DNA of 19,771 nucleotides, from contig SVHQ01000014.1 of assembly GCA_015055785.1 (NCBI GenBank), forward strand, positions 1-19,771, in the 5' to 3' direction. The notes under the pieces are model-generated. The model was not told the DNA's origin. It did not search any database and saw only the letters and a list, made by a program, of their open reading frames with translations. The stretch comes from Clostridiales bacterium (GTDB taxonomy: Bacteria > Bacillota_A > Clostridia > Christensenellales > Borkfalkiaceae). Positions 1 through 7,167 of the stretch are shown one piece after another. Each line of letters starts with the position of its first letter. The first letter of the stretch is position 1. Made by a program: the position numbers and the translations under genes.

Positions 1-1027
1 CCAAAGCGCGGTCGTAAAGCCCATACCCAGGACGCACTTTCCCAGGGCCTTCATCCCAAAGGTGCCTACCATGGTCGGGACGAACATAACCTTTGAACCC
101 ACAATCGTGGTATGCTTTGAGGATTTCAAGGATACCCGTATCACCGTCGCAATCACGATGGCTTGCTTCCGAGAAATCGCCGTTTTCAAAGTGCTTTACG
201 TTACGAATATGCGCAAAGGCGATACGGTCACAATGCTTTCTCACGATTTCCGCTACGTTGTTGCTGGGGTTGGCGTTCAAGCTACCCGAACAGAGCGTCA
301 AGCAGTTGTATTCGTCGTCCACCATTTTCAAGAAACGGTCAATACTCGGCTCGTCCACCAAAAGTCGGGGCAAGCCGAAAATATCCCAAGGGGGATCGTC
401 CATGTGGATTGCCATTTTGATGTCGCATTCACGGCAGGTGGGCATAATCGCTTCCAAGAAATATTTGAGGTTTTCCCAAAGTTTTTCTTTCGTTACGGGC
501 GCGTATGCCTTGAACAATTCGTCCAACTTCGCCATGCGCTCAGGCTCCCAACCGGGGAAAGTCATATTGTACTTTTCCGTGAAATCCAAGATATACTTCG
601 CCATCGCATTGTAATCATCTTGAATCATATTCTTTTCATAAAACAAAGCCGTCGAACCGTCGCCAACTTCGTGGAAAAGATTACTTCTCGTCCAGTCGAA
701 AATGGGCATGAAATTATAACAAATCACTTTCACACCGTATTTGGAAAGGTTGCGAATGGTTTGTTTGTAATTCTCTATATATTTATCTCTCGTAGGCAAG
801 CCGATTTTGATATCGTCGTGCACGTTTACCGATTCGACGACGTCGATATAAAAGCCGTATTCGTCGCATTGCCTTTTTACTTCTGCGATTTCGTGTTCTT
901 CCCAGATTTCACCAGGCATTTTATCGTGCAAAGCCCACACGATACCCTTTACGCCTGGGATTTGCTTGATGTCCGATAATTTGATGCGGTCGTTTCCTTC
1001 GCCGTACCATCGAAACGTCATTTGCAT
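1..1027 (-). CDS. uxuA: Mannonate dehydratase, 3' end cut by the window
   Basis: Converts D-mannonate to 2-keto-3-deoxygluconate in the cytoplasm, the dehydration step of glucuronate breakdown. The frame is open from the ATG at 1027 to base 1 (342 codons), so the last few residues lie outside. It begins MQMTFRWYGEGNDRIKLSDI and carries UxuA landmarks: IHMDDPPWDIFG, CSGSLNANPSNN, AFAHIRNV, and near the end VRPDHGR and RPGYGLYDRAL. These match the family's (beta/alpha)8 metal site. The start is set by AGGAG at 1036-1040, eight bases upstream; the in-frame ATG at 1021 is too far from it. The gene follows the other cluster genes after a 276-base gap, unlike their near-zero spacing, and may have its own promoter. 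It feeds the same product pool as KduI/KduD. Family assignment is firm. Confidence 0.95.
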   Translation of the reverse strand, partial: MQMTFRWYGEGNDRIKLSDIKQIPGVKGIVWALHDKMPGEIWEEHEIAEVKRQCDEYGFYIDVVESVNVHDDIKIGLPTRDKYIENYKQTIRNLSKYGVKVICYNFMPIFDWTRSNLFHEVGDGSTALFYEKNMIQDDYNAMAKYILDFTEKYNMTFPGWEPERMAKLDELFKAYAPVTKEKLWENLKYFLEAIMPTCRECDIKMAIHMDDPPWDIFGLPRLLVDEPSIDRFLKMVDDEYNCLTLCSGSLNANPSNNVAEIVRKHCDRIAFAHIRNVKHFENGDFSEASHRDCDGDTGILEILKAYHDCGFKGYVRPDHGRHLWDEGPGKVRPGYGLYDRAL

Positions 1028-1053
1028 ACTACTTTCTCCTTAAAATCTCTCAA

Positions 1054-1080
1054 TAAATCCACGCACTCGTTCGGGATTTA
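1054..1080. promoter_or_regulatory. Inverted repeat in the uxuA leader, possible operator
   Basis: Seven-base arms TAAATCC and GGATTTA (1054-1060 and 1074-1080) flank a 13-base spacer that is itself partly self-complementary. It lies between the candidate -10 box (1099-1104) and the uxuA Shine-Dalgarno (1036-1040), where a repressor would block transcription. No regulator gene is in the window, and a repeat this short can occur by chance. Confidence 0.3.
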
Positions 1081-1098
1081 ACACCATGAATTTTACAG

Positions 1099-1125
1099 AT
1101 TATAAGCCCGACTCATACTAACCAA
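1099..1125 (-). promoter_or_regulatory. Candidate sigma-A promoter for uxuA
   Basis: Reading the minus strand, a perfect TATAAT lies at 1104-1099, about 70 bases before the uxuA ATG. The best -35 match is TTGGTT at 1125-1120, only three of six consensus bases and with a short 15-base spacer. The -10 box is convincing by itself, the pair less so. It would allow uxuA to be expressed apart from the upstream operon. Confidence 0.35.
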
Positions 1126-1280
1126 CACGTATTTTTAAGAAAGCTGAAAAGTTCCATTTCCGCTTCAGGAAACGTATCGGAATATTCTGCCTTCAACATC
1201 CACTTTCCATTGAGTTTACCATTGGATTTGATTAGCATTATTTTCAATTCCGCATGCACAACATACTTATCCCTGCGCCC
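1113..1280 (-). pseudogene. Remnant resembling an alpha/beta-hydrolase (esterase) N-terminal region
   Basis: Between GH88 and uxuA the minus strand has a 55-codon open frame, running from just after a TAA at 1283-1281 to a TGA at 1115-1113. The peptide reads like real protein: RRDKYVVHAELKIMLIKS, then GKLNGKWMLKAEYSDTFPEA, ending FLKNTCWLV. The GKW..KAEY..TFP..EMEL pattern resembles, from memory, the start of prolyl-oligopeptidase-like carbohydrate esterases, whose next segment would be a HLAYLKN-type strand. Here the frame stops at once. There is no good ribosome-binding site for the ATG at 1238 and no catalytic serine, so a decayed remnant is likelier than a working small gene. Recognition is weak; chance coding-like sequence is the alternative. 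Confidence 0.35.
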
Positions 1281-1303
1281 TTATATTTTACTGTATTTGC
1301 AAA

Positions 1304-2455
1304 TTACCAAGGATTAAATTGACTGCCCTTTAATTTTAAAATCGCTTCCGTGAAGAAATAATCACCGTAAATAATGGAAGTATGTATCCCTTTACCGTAC
1401 GCATGACTGCCCATTAATAAGATACCGTCTTCATTCGTGCTCCAATCACACCAATTTTCTTCCATGGCTTTTAAAATATTTAACGCCGCCTCAAGATAAA
1501 AATCCTTCTCTTCATCCCCTACATGTCTTGCAATTTCAATAAGACCGCAAGCAGCTATCGCCCCCGAAGTCGAATCGTAATAAACAGGCGTTTTCGGTTG
1601 TCGAAAATCAAGCAACGGGAGCCAATTCGTTTTTCTTGTACACTCTATGAAATAATTGGCTACTCGCTTTGCCGCCTCTATATATTGCACATCTTTCGTA
1701 TGTATATAAGAAAGCGTAAAACCGTACAATGCCCAAGCCGTTCCTCTAGCCCAACTGGAATCTTCCGAATATGCTTGTCCCACATTCGTACCCAATACAA
1801 CACCAGCTTTTTCCGTATCATGTATGACAATATGACGCACCGAACCATCCGAGCGCAAATGATCACGAATCGCCATATTCGCATAACGGATTGCCACTTT
1901 TTTAAATCGCGCATCCTTTAATTCATCACTCGCCCAATACAGCAAGGGCAAATTCATCAAACAATCAATAATTGTCCAACCTGAAACATCTTCATCCGTA
2001 ATCCATGAATTCCAACAACGAATATAATCCCCTTCGACGTTATAACGGCTCATCAAAGACATCGCAGCAATTAAATTACGGTTACGAGAATCCATATCCC
2101 CCGTCAGTTTGTAATGTGCTCCGCTCAAAATATGCCACATAAAACCAACGTCGTGATTCCACTCCTCCATATAATGAAAGGCTTGATCTAAGAACTTTTC
2201 AGAAATTTCCGCTGTTTGCTTATAACAATCCTTACCTGTTTCCGAATACATCAACCACATCAAACCGCCCCAAAAGCCGTTTGTCCACATAACAATATTT
2301 TTACCTTGCGAATGATCGTCATGCTCACCATTGCGTGTGGTATGTGGTATTTTATTTCTGCTCTTTACCGAAGTACGAGAAAGTTTCTCATCCAATTTTT
2401 CCCAAGTACTATTTATCCATTCATGATTGTTTGCAATCATTTCCGCAAAGCTCAT
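1304..2455 (-). CDS. GH88 unsaturated glucuronyl hydrolase
   Basis: Hydrolyses the non-reducing-end delta-4,5-unsaturated uronic acid from oligosaccharides produced by polysaccharide lyases, releasing a sugar that opens to 4-deoxy-L-threo-5-hexosulose uronate, the KduI substrate. It has 383 residues, the usual length for this alpha/alpha-barrel family, and no signal peptide, so it is cytoplasmic. The two aspartates known to be essential in GH88 are visible: D102 in NHDVGFMWHIL and D164 in IIDCLMNLPLLYWAS. The SSWARGTAWALYG signature near residues 233-245 favours GH88 over GH105. The start is set by GGAGG at 2461-2465, which overlaps the stop of the upstream SDR gene (nine-base gap), so the two are probably translationally coupled. 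Exact substrate (glucuronyl versus galacturonyl, and which next sugar) cannot be read from sequence. Confidence 0.92.
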   Translation of the reverse strand: MSFAEMIANNHEWINSTWEKLDEKLSRTSVKSRNKIPHTTRNGEHDDHSQGKNIVMWTNGFWGGLMWLMYSETGKDCYKQTAEISEKFLDQAFHYMEEWNHDVGFMWHILSGAHYKLTGDMDSRNRNLIAAMSLMSRYNVEGDYIRCWNSWITDEDVSGWTIIDCLMNLPLLYWASDELKDARFKKVAIRYANMAIRDHLRSDGSVRHIVIHDTEKAGVVLGTNVGQAYSEDSSWARGTAWALYGFTLSYIHTKDVQYIEAAKRVANYFIECTRKTNWLPLLDFRQPKTPVYYDSTSGAIAACGLIEIARHVGDEEKDFYLEAALNILKAMEENWCDWSTNEDGILLMGSHAYGKGIHTSIIYGDYFFTEAILKLKGSQFNPW

Positions 2456-2464
2456 TATTCCCTC

Positions 2465-3259
2465 CTACGGCTGTTTTCCAATATACGCCAAAATACCGCC
2501 GTCTACGTACAAAATATGTCCGTTGACAAAGTTGGATGCGTCACTAGCAAGGAACACTGCAGGTCCTGCCAAATCTTCGGAATTCCCCCATCTTGCCGCA
2601 GGTGTTTTTGCGATGATAAAGCTGTCGAATGGATGACGAGAACCATCTAATTGTTTTTCTCTTAAAGGTGCTGTCTGTGGCGTTGCGATATACCCAGGGC
2701 CGATACCGTTACATTGAATGTTATACGCACCATATTCGCTGGCAATATTTCTCGTCAGCATCTTTAAGCCACCTTTTGCCGCTGCATAAGCCGATACTGT
2801 TTCTCTCCCTAATTCACTCATCATCGAGCAAACGTTAATAATTTTACCGCCGCCTTTTTTTATCATAGAAGGAATAACCGCTTTCGCGCAAATAAATTGT
2901 GCTGTCAAATCAATATCTATCACTTCACGAAAATCAGCAACGCTCATTTCATGCATAGGAATACGCTTAATAATCCCTGCATTATTGACAAGAATATCAA
3001 TTATTCCGAACTCTTTTTCAATTTCTGCTACAAGCGTTTGAACGGCTTTTTCATCCGTCACATCGCAAATATACCCTTTCGCTTGAATCCCACGTTTATT
3101 ATATTCAGCAAGTGCCGTATCCAAATGTTCTTGTTTTCGACAGTTAAAAGCAATTTTTGCCCCAGCGCACGCAAGTGCTTCCGCAATCGCAAAGCCAATG
3201 CCGTAAGCCCCGCCCGTAACAAGAGCAACTTTTCCTTTTAAGCTAAATATTTTTTCCAT
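2465..3259 (-). CDS. kduD: SDR dehydrogenase, KduD / gluconate 5-dehydrogenase type
   Basis: A 264-residue cytoplasmic short-chain dehydrogenase. The cofactor loop TGGAYGIG is at 15-22, NNAG at 92-95, and the catalytic triad is S145, Y158 and K162 (YAAAK). The ending VNGHILYVDGGILAYIGKQP is typical of the gut-bacterial enzymes annotated as gluconate 5-dehydrogenase that sit beside kduI. The expected reaction is reduction of 2,5-diketo-3-deoxygluconate to 2-keto-3-deoxygluconate, taking the product of the preceding gene. An open frame extends upstream to 3328, but that overlaps the previous gene by 59 bases. ATG 3259 has AGGTG six bases ahead and yields the normal family N-terminus MEKIFSLKGKVALVTGG. 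Gap to the upstream stop is ten bases. An SDR-type fructuronate reductase serving UxuA is a real alternative, since the fold does not separate these activities. Confidence 0.82.
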   Translation of the reverse strand: MEKIFSLKGKVALVTGGAYGIGFAIAEALACAGAKIAFNCRKQEHLDTALAEYNKRGIQAKGYICDVTDEKAVQTLVAEIEKEFGIIDILVNNAGIIKRIPMHEMSVADFREVIDIDLTAQFICAKAVIPSMIKKGGGKIINVCSMMSELGRETVSAYAAAKGGLKMLTRNIASEYGAYNIQCNGIGPGYIATPQTAPLREKQLDGSRHPFDSFIIAKTPAARWGNSEDLAGPAVFLASDASNFVNGHILYVDGGILAYIGKQP

Positions 3260-3269
3260 ATTTTTCACC

Positions 3270-4943
3270 TTATAATAAATCCTTTGTTTGAATATGGTCC
3301 ATATCGGTAAATTCTTGATTTTCTCCACACATCGCCCAAATGAACGAATAGTTCTTCGTGCCTACGCCAGAATGAATAGACCACGACGGCGAAATCACCG
3401 CTTCTTCATTGTGCATAATAATATGTCTGGTTTGCGTAGGCTCACCCATCATATGGAATACTACGTCATTTTCTTCCATATCCAGATACAGATACACTTC
3501 CATACGTCTATCATGCGTGTGGCAGGGCATAGTGTTCCAATTTGAGCCTACTTCTAATTGCGTCAAGCCCATTGCAAGCTGACAACTCTTCATGACTTCG
3601 GGATGAATATACTGATTTATGACGCGTTTATTACATTCTTCCACACTTCCGCAAGGAACTTTCTTCGCTTTCGTAATATCAATTTTTACAGTAGGATAAC
3701 TCGTATGCGCAGGACAAGAGCTTACGTAAAATTTCGCAGGCGCGTTCTCATCGCAGCTCCTAAAAGTAATTTCTTTATTACCCATACCGATATACATACC
3801 ATCACGGGGATTCATTTCGTATTCTTTACCGTCCACCGAAACAATCCCTTTGCCGCCGATATTTATACAGCCCATTTCACGGCGCTGCAAGAAATACTCC
3901 GCTGCAAGTTCTTTCCCTGCCTCCAACTTCAGCACCTGACGTACAGGCATAAGCCCTGCCGTGATAATACGATCAATATGACTGTACACCATTCTCACAT
4001 TGTCTTTTGTGAAAAGGTTTGCAATATGAAATTCTTCGCGCAATCTTTCGGTTGTATAATATTTAACGTCCTTTGCATTTGCAGCTTGTCTTACTTCCAT
4101 TTTACTCAAATCCTCCTTGATATATCGTCCGTAAACTTCGATTTGGCTCAACGCCGCAAACCCTAAAATTTCCGTAACCTGTGTGAAATTCAACAGTTTG
4201 ATTTTTCTTGTTCTTTTCTTCGGGAATAACAGTGGCTTACCTTTGGAATTATTGGGGTGAAGACAGTTTCTATCCAATTCAAACTCCCCTTTTATCATTT
4301 CACCGTCGTCAAATTGTACGTCTATCGTTTTCCAATAGGAATCGTGCGGCTGACCATCCCATTCTTTATTAAAATCCGCACGTAAATAGAATATCAATCT
4401 TTCTATTTCTACTTCGTGGCCAAAATCGAGGGTATATTCTAAATCATTTCTCGCACCGCCTGCCCACGAATGAAAAGGATAAGCACCGTGCCCTTGATTA
4501 TTCTTTTCGCCGTCAATCGCGTTGCGCTCGTAAAAACAAGGTTCTTCTCTTGTTACAAAATTTGCGCTAGCATGTGGATACCCGCCCGTTTTACAGCGCA
4601 AATCGTGAGAATTTAACGCAATATTCCGCACAGCGTAAAACTCTTCTTCTGCAAGTTCTCTCACAAAAATGATATGTTTCGTCCCTTGAAAAGTATTCGG
4701 CGCATAGCACATTTGCAATTCCCTTTCCGACGGAATTGTAAACGTAAAACTTTTATTCAGAGCATATATAAAACTTTCTTTCAGCGTGTCATCTAATTGA
4801 ACAGCAAAAAAATTTGTGCCGTCCAAGCGAATATGTATTTGGTCGCCTTCATAAAATTCGCCGTTATATACTTCTCTAATCACACTACCTTTTGCGGCAA
4901 ATTTCAGTTGTTTATCTTTACCGATAATCTTTAAATATAACAT
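3270..4943 (-). CDS. kduI: KduI isomerase fused to an N-terminal galactose-binding-like region
   Basis: Residues 282-557 form a complete 5-keto-4-deoxyuronate isomerase, which converts 4-deoxy-L-threo-5-hexosulose uronate to 2,5-diketo-3-deoxygluconate. They begin MEVRQAANAKDV and match the E. coli protein in length (276 versus 278). The zinc ligands H475, H477, E482 (PCHTHDRRMEVY) and H524 (SPSWSIHSGVG) keep the E. coli spacing exactly. Residues 1-281 are unusual: about 100 residues of beta-rich sequence, then at about 102-272 a segment with F5/8C-like features (HSWAGGARNDLEYTLDFG, ending GFAALSQIEVYGRY). I do not recognise the family of this half. The fused start at 4943 has AAGGGG at a good distance. 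An AAGGAGG at 4112-4118 precedes the internal ATG at 4100, so free KduI (3270-4100) may also be made. There is no signal peptide. It lies 13 bases after the DUF2264 gene. Confidence 0.9.
   Translation of the reverse strand: MLYLKIIGKDKQLKFAAKGSVIREVYNGEFYEGDQIHIRLDGTNFFAVQLDDTLKESFIYALNKSFTFTIPSERELQMCYAPNTFQGTKHIIFVRELAEEEFYAVRNIALNSHDLRCKTGGYPHASANFVTREEPCFYERNAIDGEKNNQGHGAYPFHSWAGGARNDLEYTLDFGHEVEIERLIFYLRADFNKEWDGQPHDSYWKTIDVQFDDGEMIKGEFELDRNCLHPNNSKGKPLLFPKKRTRKIKLLNFTQVTEILGFAALSQIEVYGRYIKEDLSKMEVRQAANAKDVKYYTTERLREEFHIANLFTKDNVRMVYSHIDRIITAGLMPVRQVLKLEAGKELAAEYFLQRREMGCINIGGKGIVSVDGKEYEMNPRDGMYIGMGNKEITFRSCDENAPAKFYVSSCPAHTSYPTVKIDITKAKKVPCGSVEECNKRVINQYIHPEVMKSCQLAMGLTQLEVGSNWNTMPCHTHDRRMEVYLYLDMEENDVVFHMMGEPTQTRHIIMHNEEAVISPSWSIHSGVGTKNYSFIWAMCGENQEFTDMDHIQTKDLL
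4098..4118 (-). promoter_or_regulatory. Internal ribosome-binding site and ATG at the KduI junction
   Basis: On the minus strand a full AAGGAGG (4118-4112) is followed after 11 bases by ATG (4100-4098), which is codon 282 of the fusion and the natural first codon of KduI. The spacing is a little long, but the placement at the domain boundary is hard to put down to chance. It encodes IKEDLSKM in the fused frame. Confidence 0.5.
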
Positions 4944-4956
4944 GAAACTCTACCCC

Positions 4957-6099
4957 TTAAAACCAATCGGTAGAATGGTCTAAATGTCCTGCCTTTCCCG
5001 ACCAAATTTTCTTGTTCGTCCAATCGCAATCTGCTTCCATCCAAAACGCCGCGTTACATGGTAATCCCAATGCTAAAAAGACGGTAGAACATAAATATAA
5101 GCTCCCAACGTTTACGTATAATTCGGTAAGCTCTGGCTGACAACCATATAAACCTGGTTGCAACCAACCTTTTTCGTCAAACACATTCTTTGCTTCCATA
5201 CACTTCTTGATTACTGCCGTCAACGCGCATCGAACTTGCCCTGCCGTTACATGTTTCGGCAAAAAGTCTTGCAAAGCTGCTTGCGATAATAATTGAAATG
5301 CGCCAAAACGATAGGCAAGTGAACGCCCCACAGCTGGATACGTTCCATCAGGCATAATCAGTCGTTCCATAATCGCGGCATAACGCGTTGCCCTTTTTTC
5401 CGCTTCTTCTTTTATTGACTGAATATTTTTCCTCTTTAACGCTACATAACGCAAAACATCCAAAAGCATCGGCTGTATAACAAAGCTGTTATAATAATCA
5501 AAATGGTAATGCGCTCCGTCACCATATAAACCGTCACCGACATACCATTCGCCAGAAAATTTATCTATCGCATACATCAAACGACTTTCCTCGATTTCCT
5601 CGCCCATATACCCAAGCGCAACCTCTATAATCGAAGCAAATAGCAGCCAATTATTCTCATACGGTTGAATGCATCTAGTGCTTTTTAACGCCATTATTAA
5701 ATTCTTTTTAACGTGCATCGGAAGCAAGTCGTACAACTGTTTTGGAGCGCGCAATATTCCATGCGCTAAAAAAGCAGCATCAACCAATGGTTGAGCGCCG
5801 CTATTAAAATTCATAAAATCGGGCGAAATCGGATCTGTCGCTTGTTCTATACATTTCCGAACAAGCACCCTGTATTTTTCTTGCAATTCCACCTCTTCAT
5901 CCTGTAAGCCTTCCAATTCTAACCATGGTGCAATACCGCATACTGAACGTCCAAACGCTTCTAAAGCAATCGTATTAAATTCATTTTTATGAAAATCGCT
6001 CGGTATCTCTTTTGCGAGCTTCCCCTGCGCCAAGTTTTCAAATACAGGCGAAACGATTTTCAGCATTGTTTCTATCCAATATTTTCTTGTATTTTCCAT
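4957..6099 (-). CDS. DUF2264 family protein
   Basis: A 380-residue cytoplasmic protein without signal peptide. It shows the landmarks I associate with DUF2264: an opening NTRKYWIETMLKI, then FGRSVCGIAPWLE, FMNFNSGAQPLVDAAFLAHG, ENNWLLFASIIEV and GDGLYGDGAHYHFDYYNSF. The alternating helices with aromatic and acidic loops suggest an alpha/alpha toroid, a fold shared by GH88/GH105 and several polysaccharide lyases. I do not know an established activity and assign none. Its place between two glycosidases and KduI makes action on an imported oligosaccharide likely. The open frame can begin at TTG 6111, but the ATG at 6099 gives the family-typical N-terminus, with GGTG six bases upstream. Spacing is 24 bases to the preceding stop and 13 to the next gene. 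Confidence 0.8.
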   Translation of the reverse strand: MENTRKYWIETMLKIVSPVFENLAQGKLAKEIPSDFHKNEFNTIALEAFGRSVCGIAPWLELEGLQDEEVELQEKYRVLVRKCIEQATDPISPDFMNFNSGAQPLVDAAFLAHGILRAPKQLYDLLPMHVKKNLIMALKSTRCIQPYENNWLLFASIIEVALGYMGEEIEESRLMYAIDKFSGEWYVGDGLYGDGAHYHFDYYNSFVIQPMLLDVLRYVALKRKNIQSIKEEAEKRATRYAAIMERLIMPDGTYPAVGRSLAYRFGAFQLLSQAALQDFLPKHVTAGQVRCALTAVIKKCMEAKNVFDEKGWLQPGLYGCQPELTELYVNVGSLYLCSTVFLALGLPCNAAFWMEADCDWTNKKIWSGKAGHLDHSTDWF

Positions 6100-6123
6100 A
6101 ATATGCACCAAACCTTATGCAGC

Positions 6124-7167
6124 CTATTCAAAATCTTCCCAACGCCATTCGTCATACCATTTGATAATCGGCGTATCGCCGTCAAATTCAATCGGTAACC
6201 AAACGTAGTCGGCTATTGACGTATCTTTTCTTGTCAATTTCCGCATATCCACCTGAATCGTTTCCTTATCGGGATTGAACATACTCTCAAAAACAGCACA
6301 CATATCCGGCATATCGTCGGGCAAATCCACCAACCACCTATCTGCCATCGCAATAAAGAGATTCTTCTTTTTCGGGTGTTTAAAAATACAACTGATTTGG
6401 CTATCAAACGAAGTCTTTTTCGCATCGTTTACGTGCGGGTCGCCAAGCACTTTCCATTCCCCCATATACGTATCGGCAACCGCCGTTTCCGATGGATTGG
6501 GGAATTTCGACGTCGTGCCCGACGTAATCATATAAATTTTTCCGTTATGTACAAAAGTAGCGGGAGCTTCACGAATAAAGGGTGGATATCCGTAATGGAA
6601 ATAGCTGTTGTACTTATCTTCTTCCACGCCCATATAATCTTCCGTGAGCGGCGTAATAATCAATTCCGAATGGGGTTTTTCATAGATACAATACGCCTTA
6701 TCCCCATCTTTCACGAGTTCGTAGTCTCCAAATTCAAAACCGTTTGGATAATAATCCTTTTTCACAATTTCAAAAGGACCTTTGATAGATTTCGCCGTAG
6801 CAATCACCGCAAAACCTGCGCTGTCCGCCGACATTACTTTCAACCACATAACGTATAATCCCGTTTTTTCGTTATACAAAATATGCGGTCTGTCCATTTT
6901 TGCACGATAATAAATGGGACTTTTTTCGTCTTGCAATTCGGGCATTAAAATAATACCTTCGCTCTTCCAATTATACAAATCTTCGGAAGAATACAAACGA
7001 ACCCCCCAATGCCACACTTCATATTCCGTATTGGATTTTTCTTTATTCTCACCGTACCAATAAAATTTGCCTTCCTCGTAGAACATATAGCCTGCGTGCG
7101 CTTGAATACGGTTTCCTTCCATATCCAGCCAAGGTTTCCCAGGGGTAAAACAAGTTTTTTTGTTCAT
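6124..7167 (-). CDS. GH43-like beta-propeller glycosidase, exo-beta-1,3-galactanase type
   Basis: A 347-residue cytoplasmic protein. The opening PWLDMEGNRIQAHAGYMFY, FYWYGENKEK, and LYSSEDLYNWKSEGIIL follow the pattern of GH43 subfamily 24-type exo-beta-1,3-galactanases, as does DRPHILYNEKTGLYVMWLK at about 92-110. E200 in REAPATF fits the general acid. Q257 in SFDSQIS sits where that subfamily has an unusual glutamine in place of the normal aspartate base. The subfamily is recalled from memory, so galactan specificity is an inference; other GH43-like or non-hydrolytic propellers are possible. The start is ATG 7167, which shares one base with the upstream stop (TAATG) and has AAAGGA ahead. 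The longer frame to 7281 lies inside the neighbouring gene and is not supported. Translational coupling to the GH106-like gene suggests fixed stoichiometry. Confidence 0.78.
   Translation of the reverse strand: MNKKTCFTPGKPWLDMEGNRIQAHAGYMFYEEGKFYWYGENKEKSNTEYEVWHWGVRLYSSEDLYNWKSEGIILMPELQDEKSPIYYRAKMDRPHILYNEKTGLYVMWLKVMSADSAGFAVIATAKSIKGPFEIVKKDYYPNGFEFGDYELVKDGDKAYCIYEKPHSELIITPLTEDYMGVEEDKYNSYFHYGYPPFIREAPATFVHNGKIYMITSGTTSKFPNPSETAVADTYMGEWKVLGDPHVNDAKKTSFDSQISCIFKHPKKKNLFIAMADRWLVDLPDDMPDMCAVFESMFNPDKETIQVDMRKLTRKDTSIADYVWLPIEFDGDTPIIKWYDEWRWEDFE

Noticed and set aside
62..979. Long plus-strand open frame (305 codons)
   Set aside because: It lies opposite uxuA, whose minus-strand frame has clear family motifs and a good ribosome-binding site. 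The plus-strand peptide resembles nothing and has no upstream site.
1304..2455. GH105 unsaturated rhamnogalacturonyl hydrolase
   Set aside because: The SSWARGTAWALYG segment and the spacing of D102 and D164 fit GH88 better. The two families are related, so substrate overlap is still possible.
3260..3328. Longer N-terminus for the SDR gene
   Set aside because: The extra 23 residues overlap the end of kduI, and the extended start lacks the AGGTG site that fits ATG 3259. SDR proteins of this type begin just before the cofactor loop.
4098..4118. Splitting the KduI fusion into two separate annotated genes
   Set aside because: The given sequence has no stop or frameshift at the junction, so a single gene is what is seen. 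The internal start is reported as a separate site instead.
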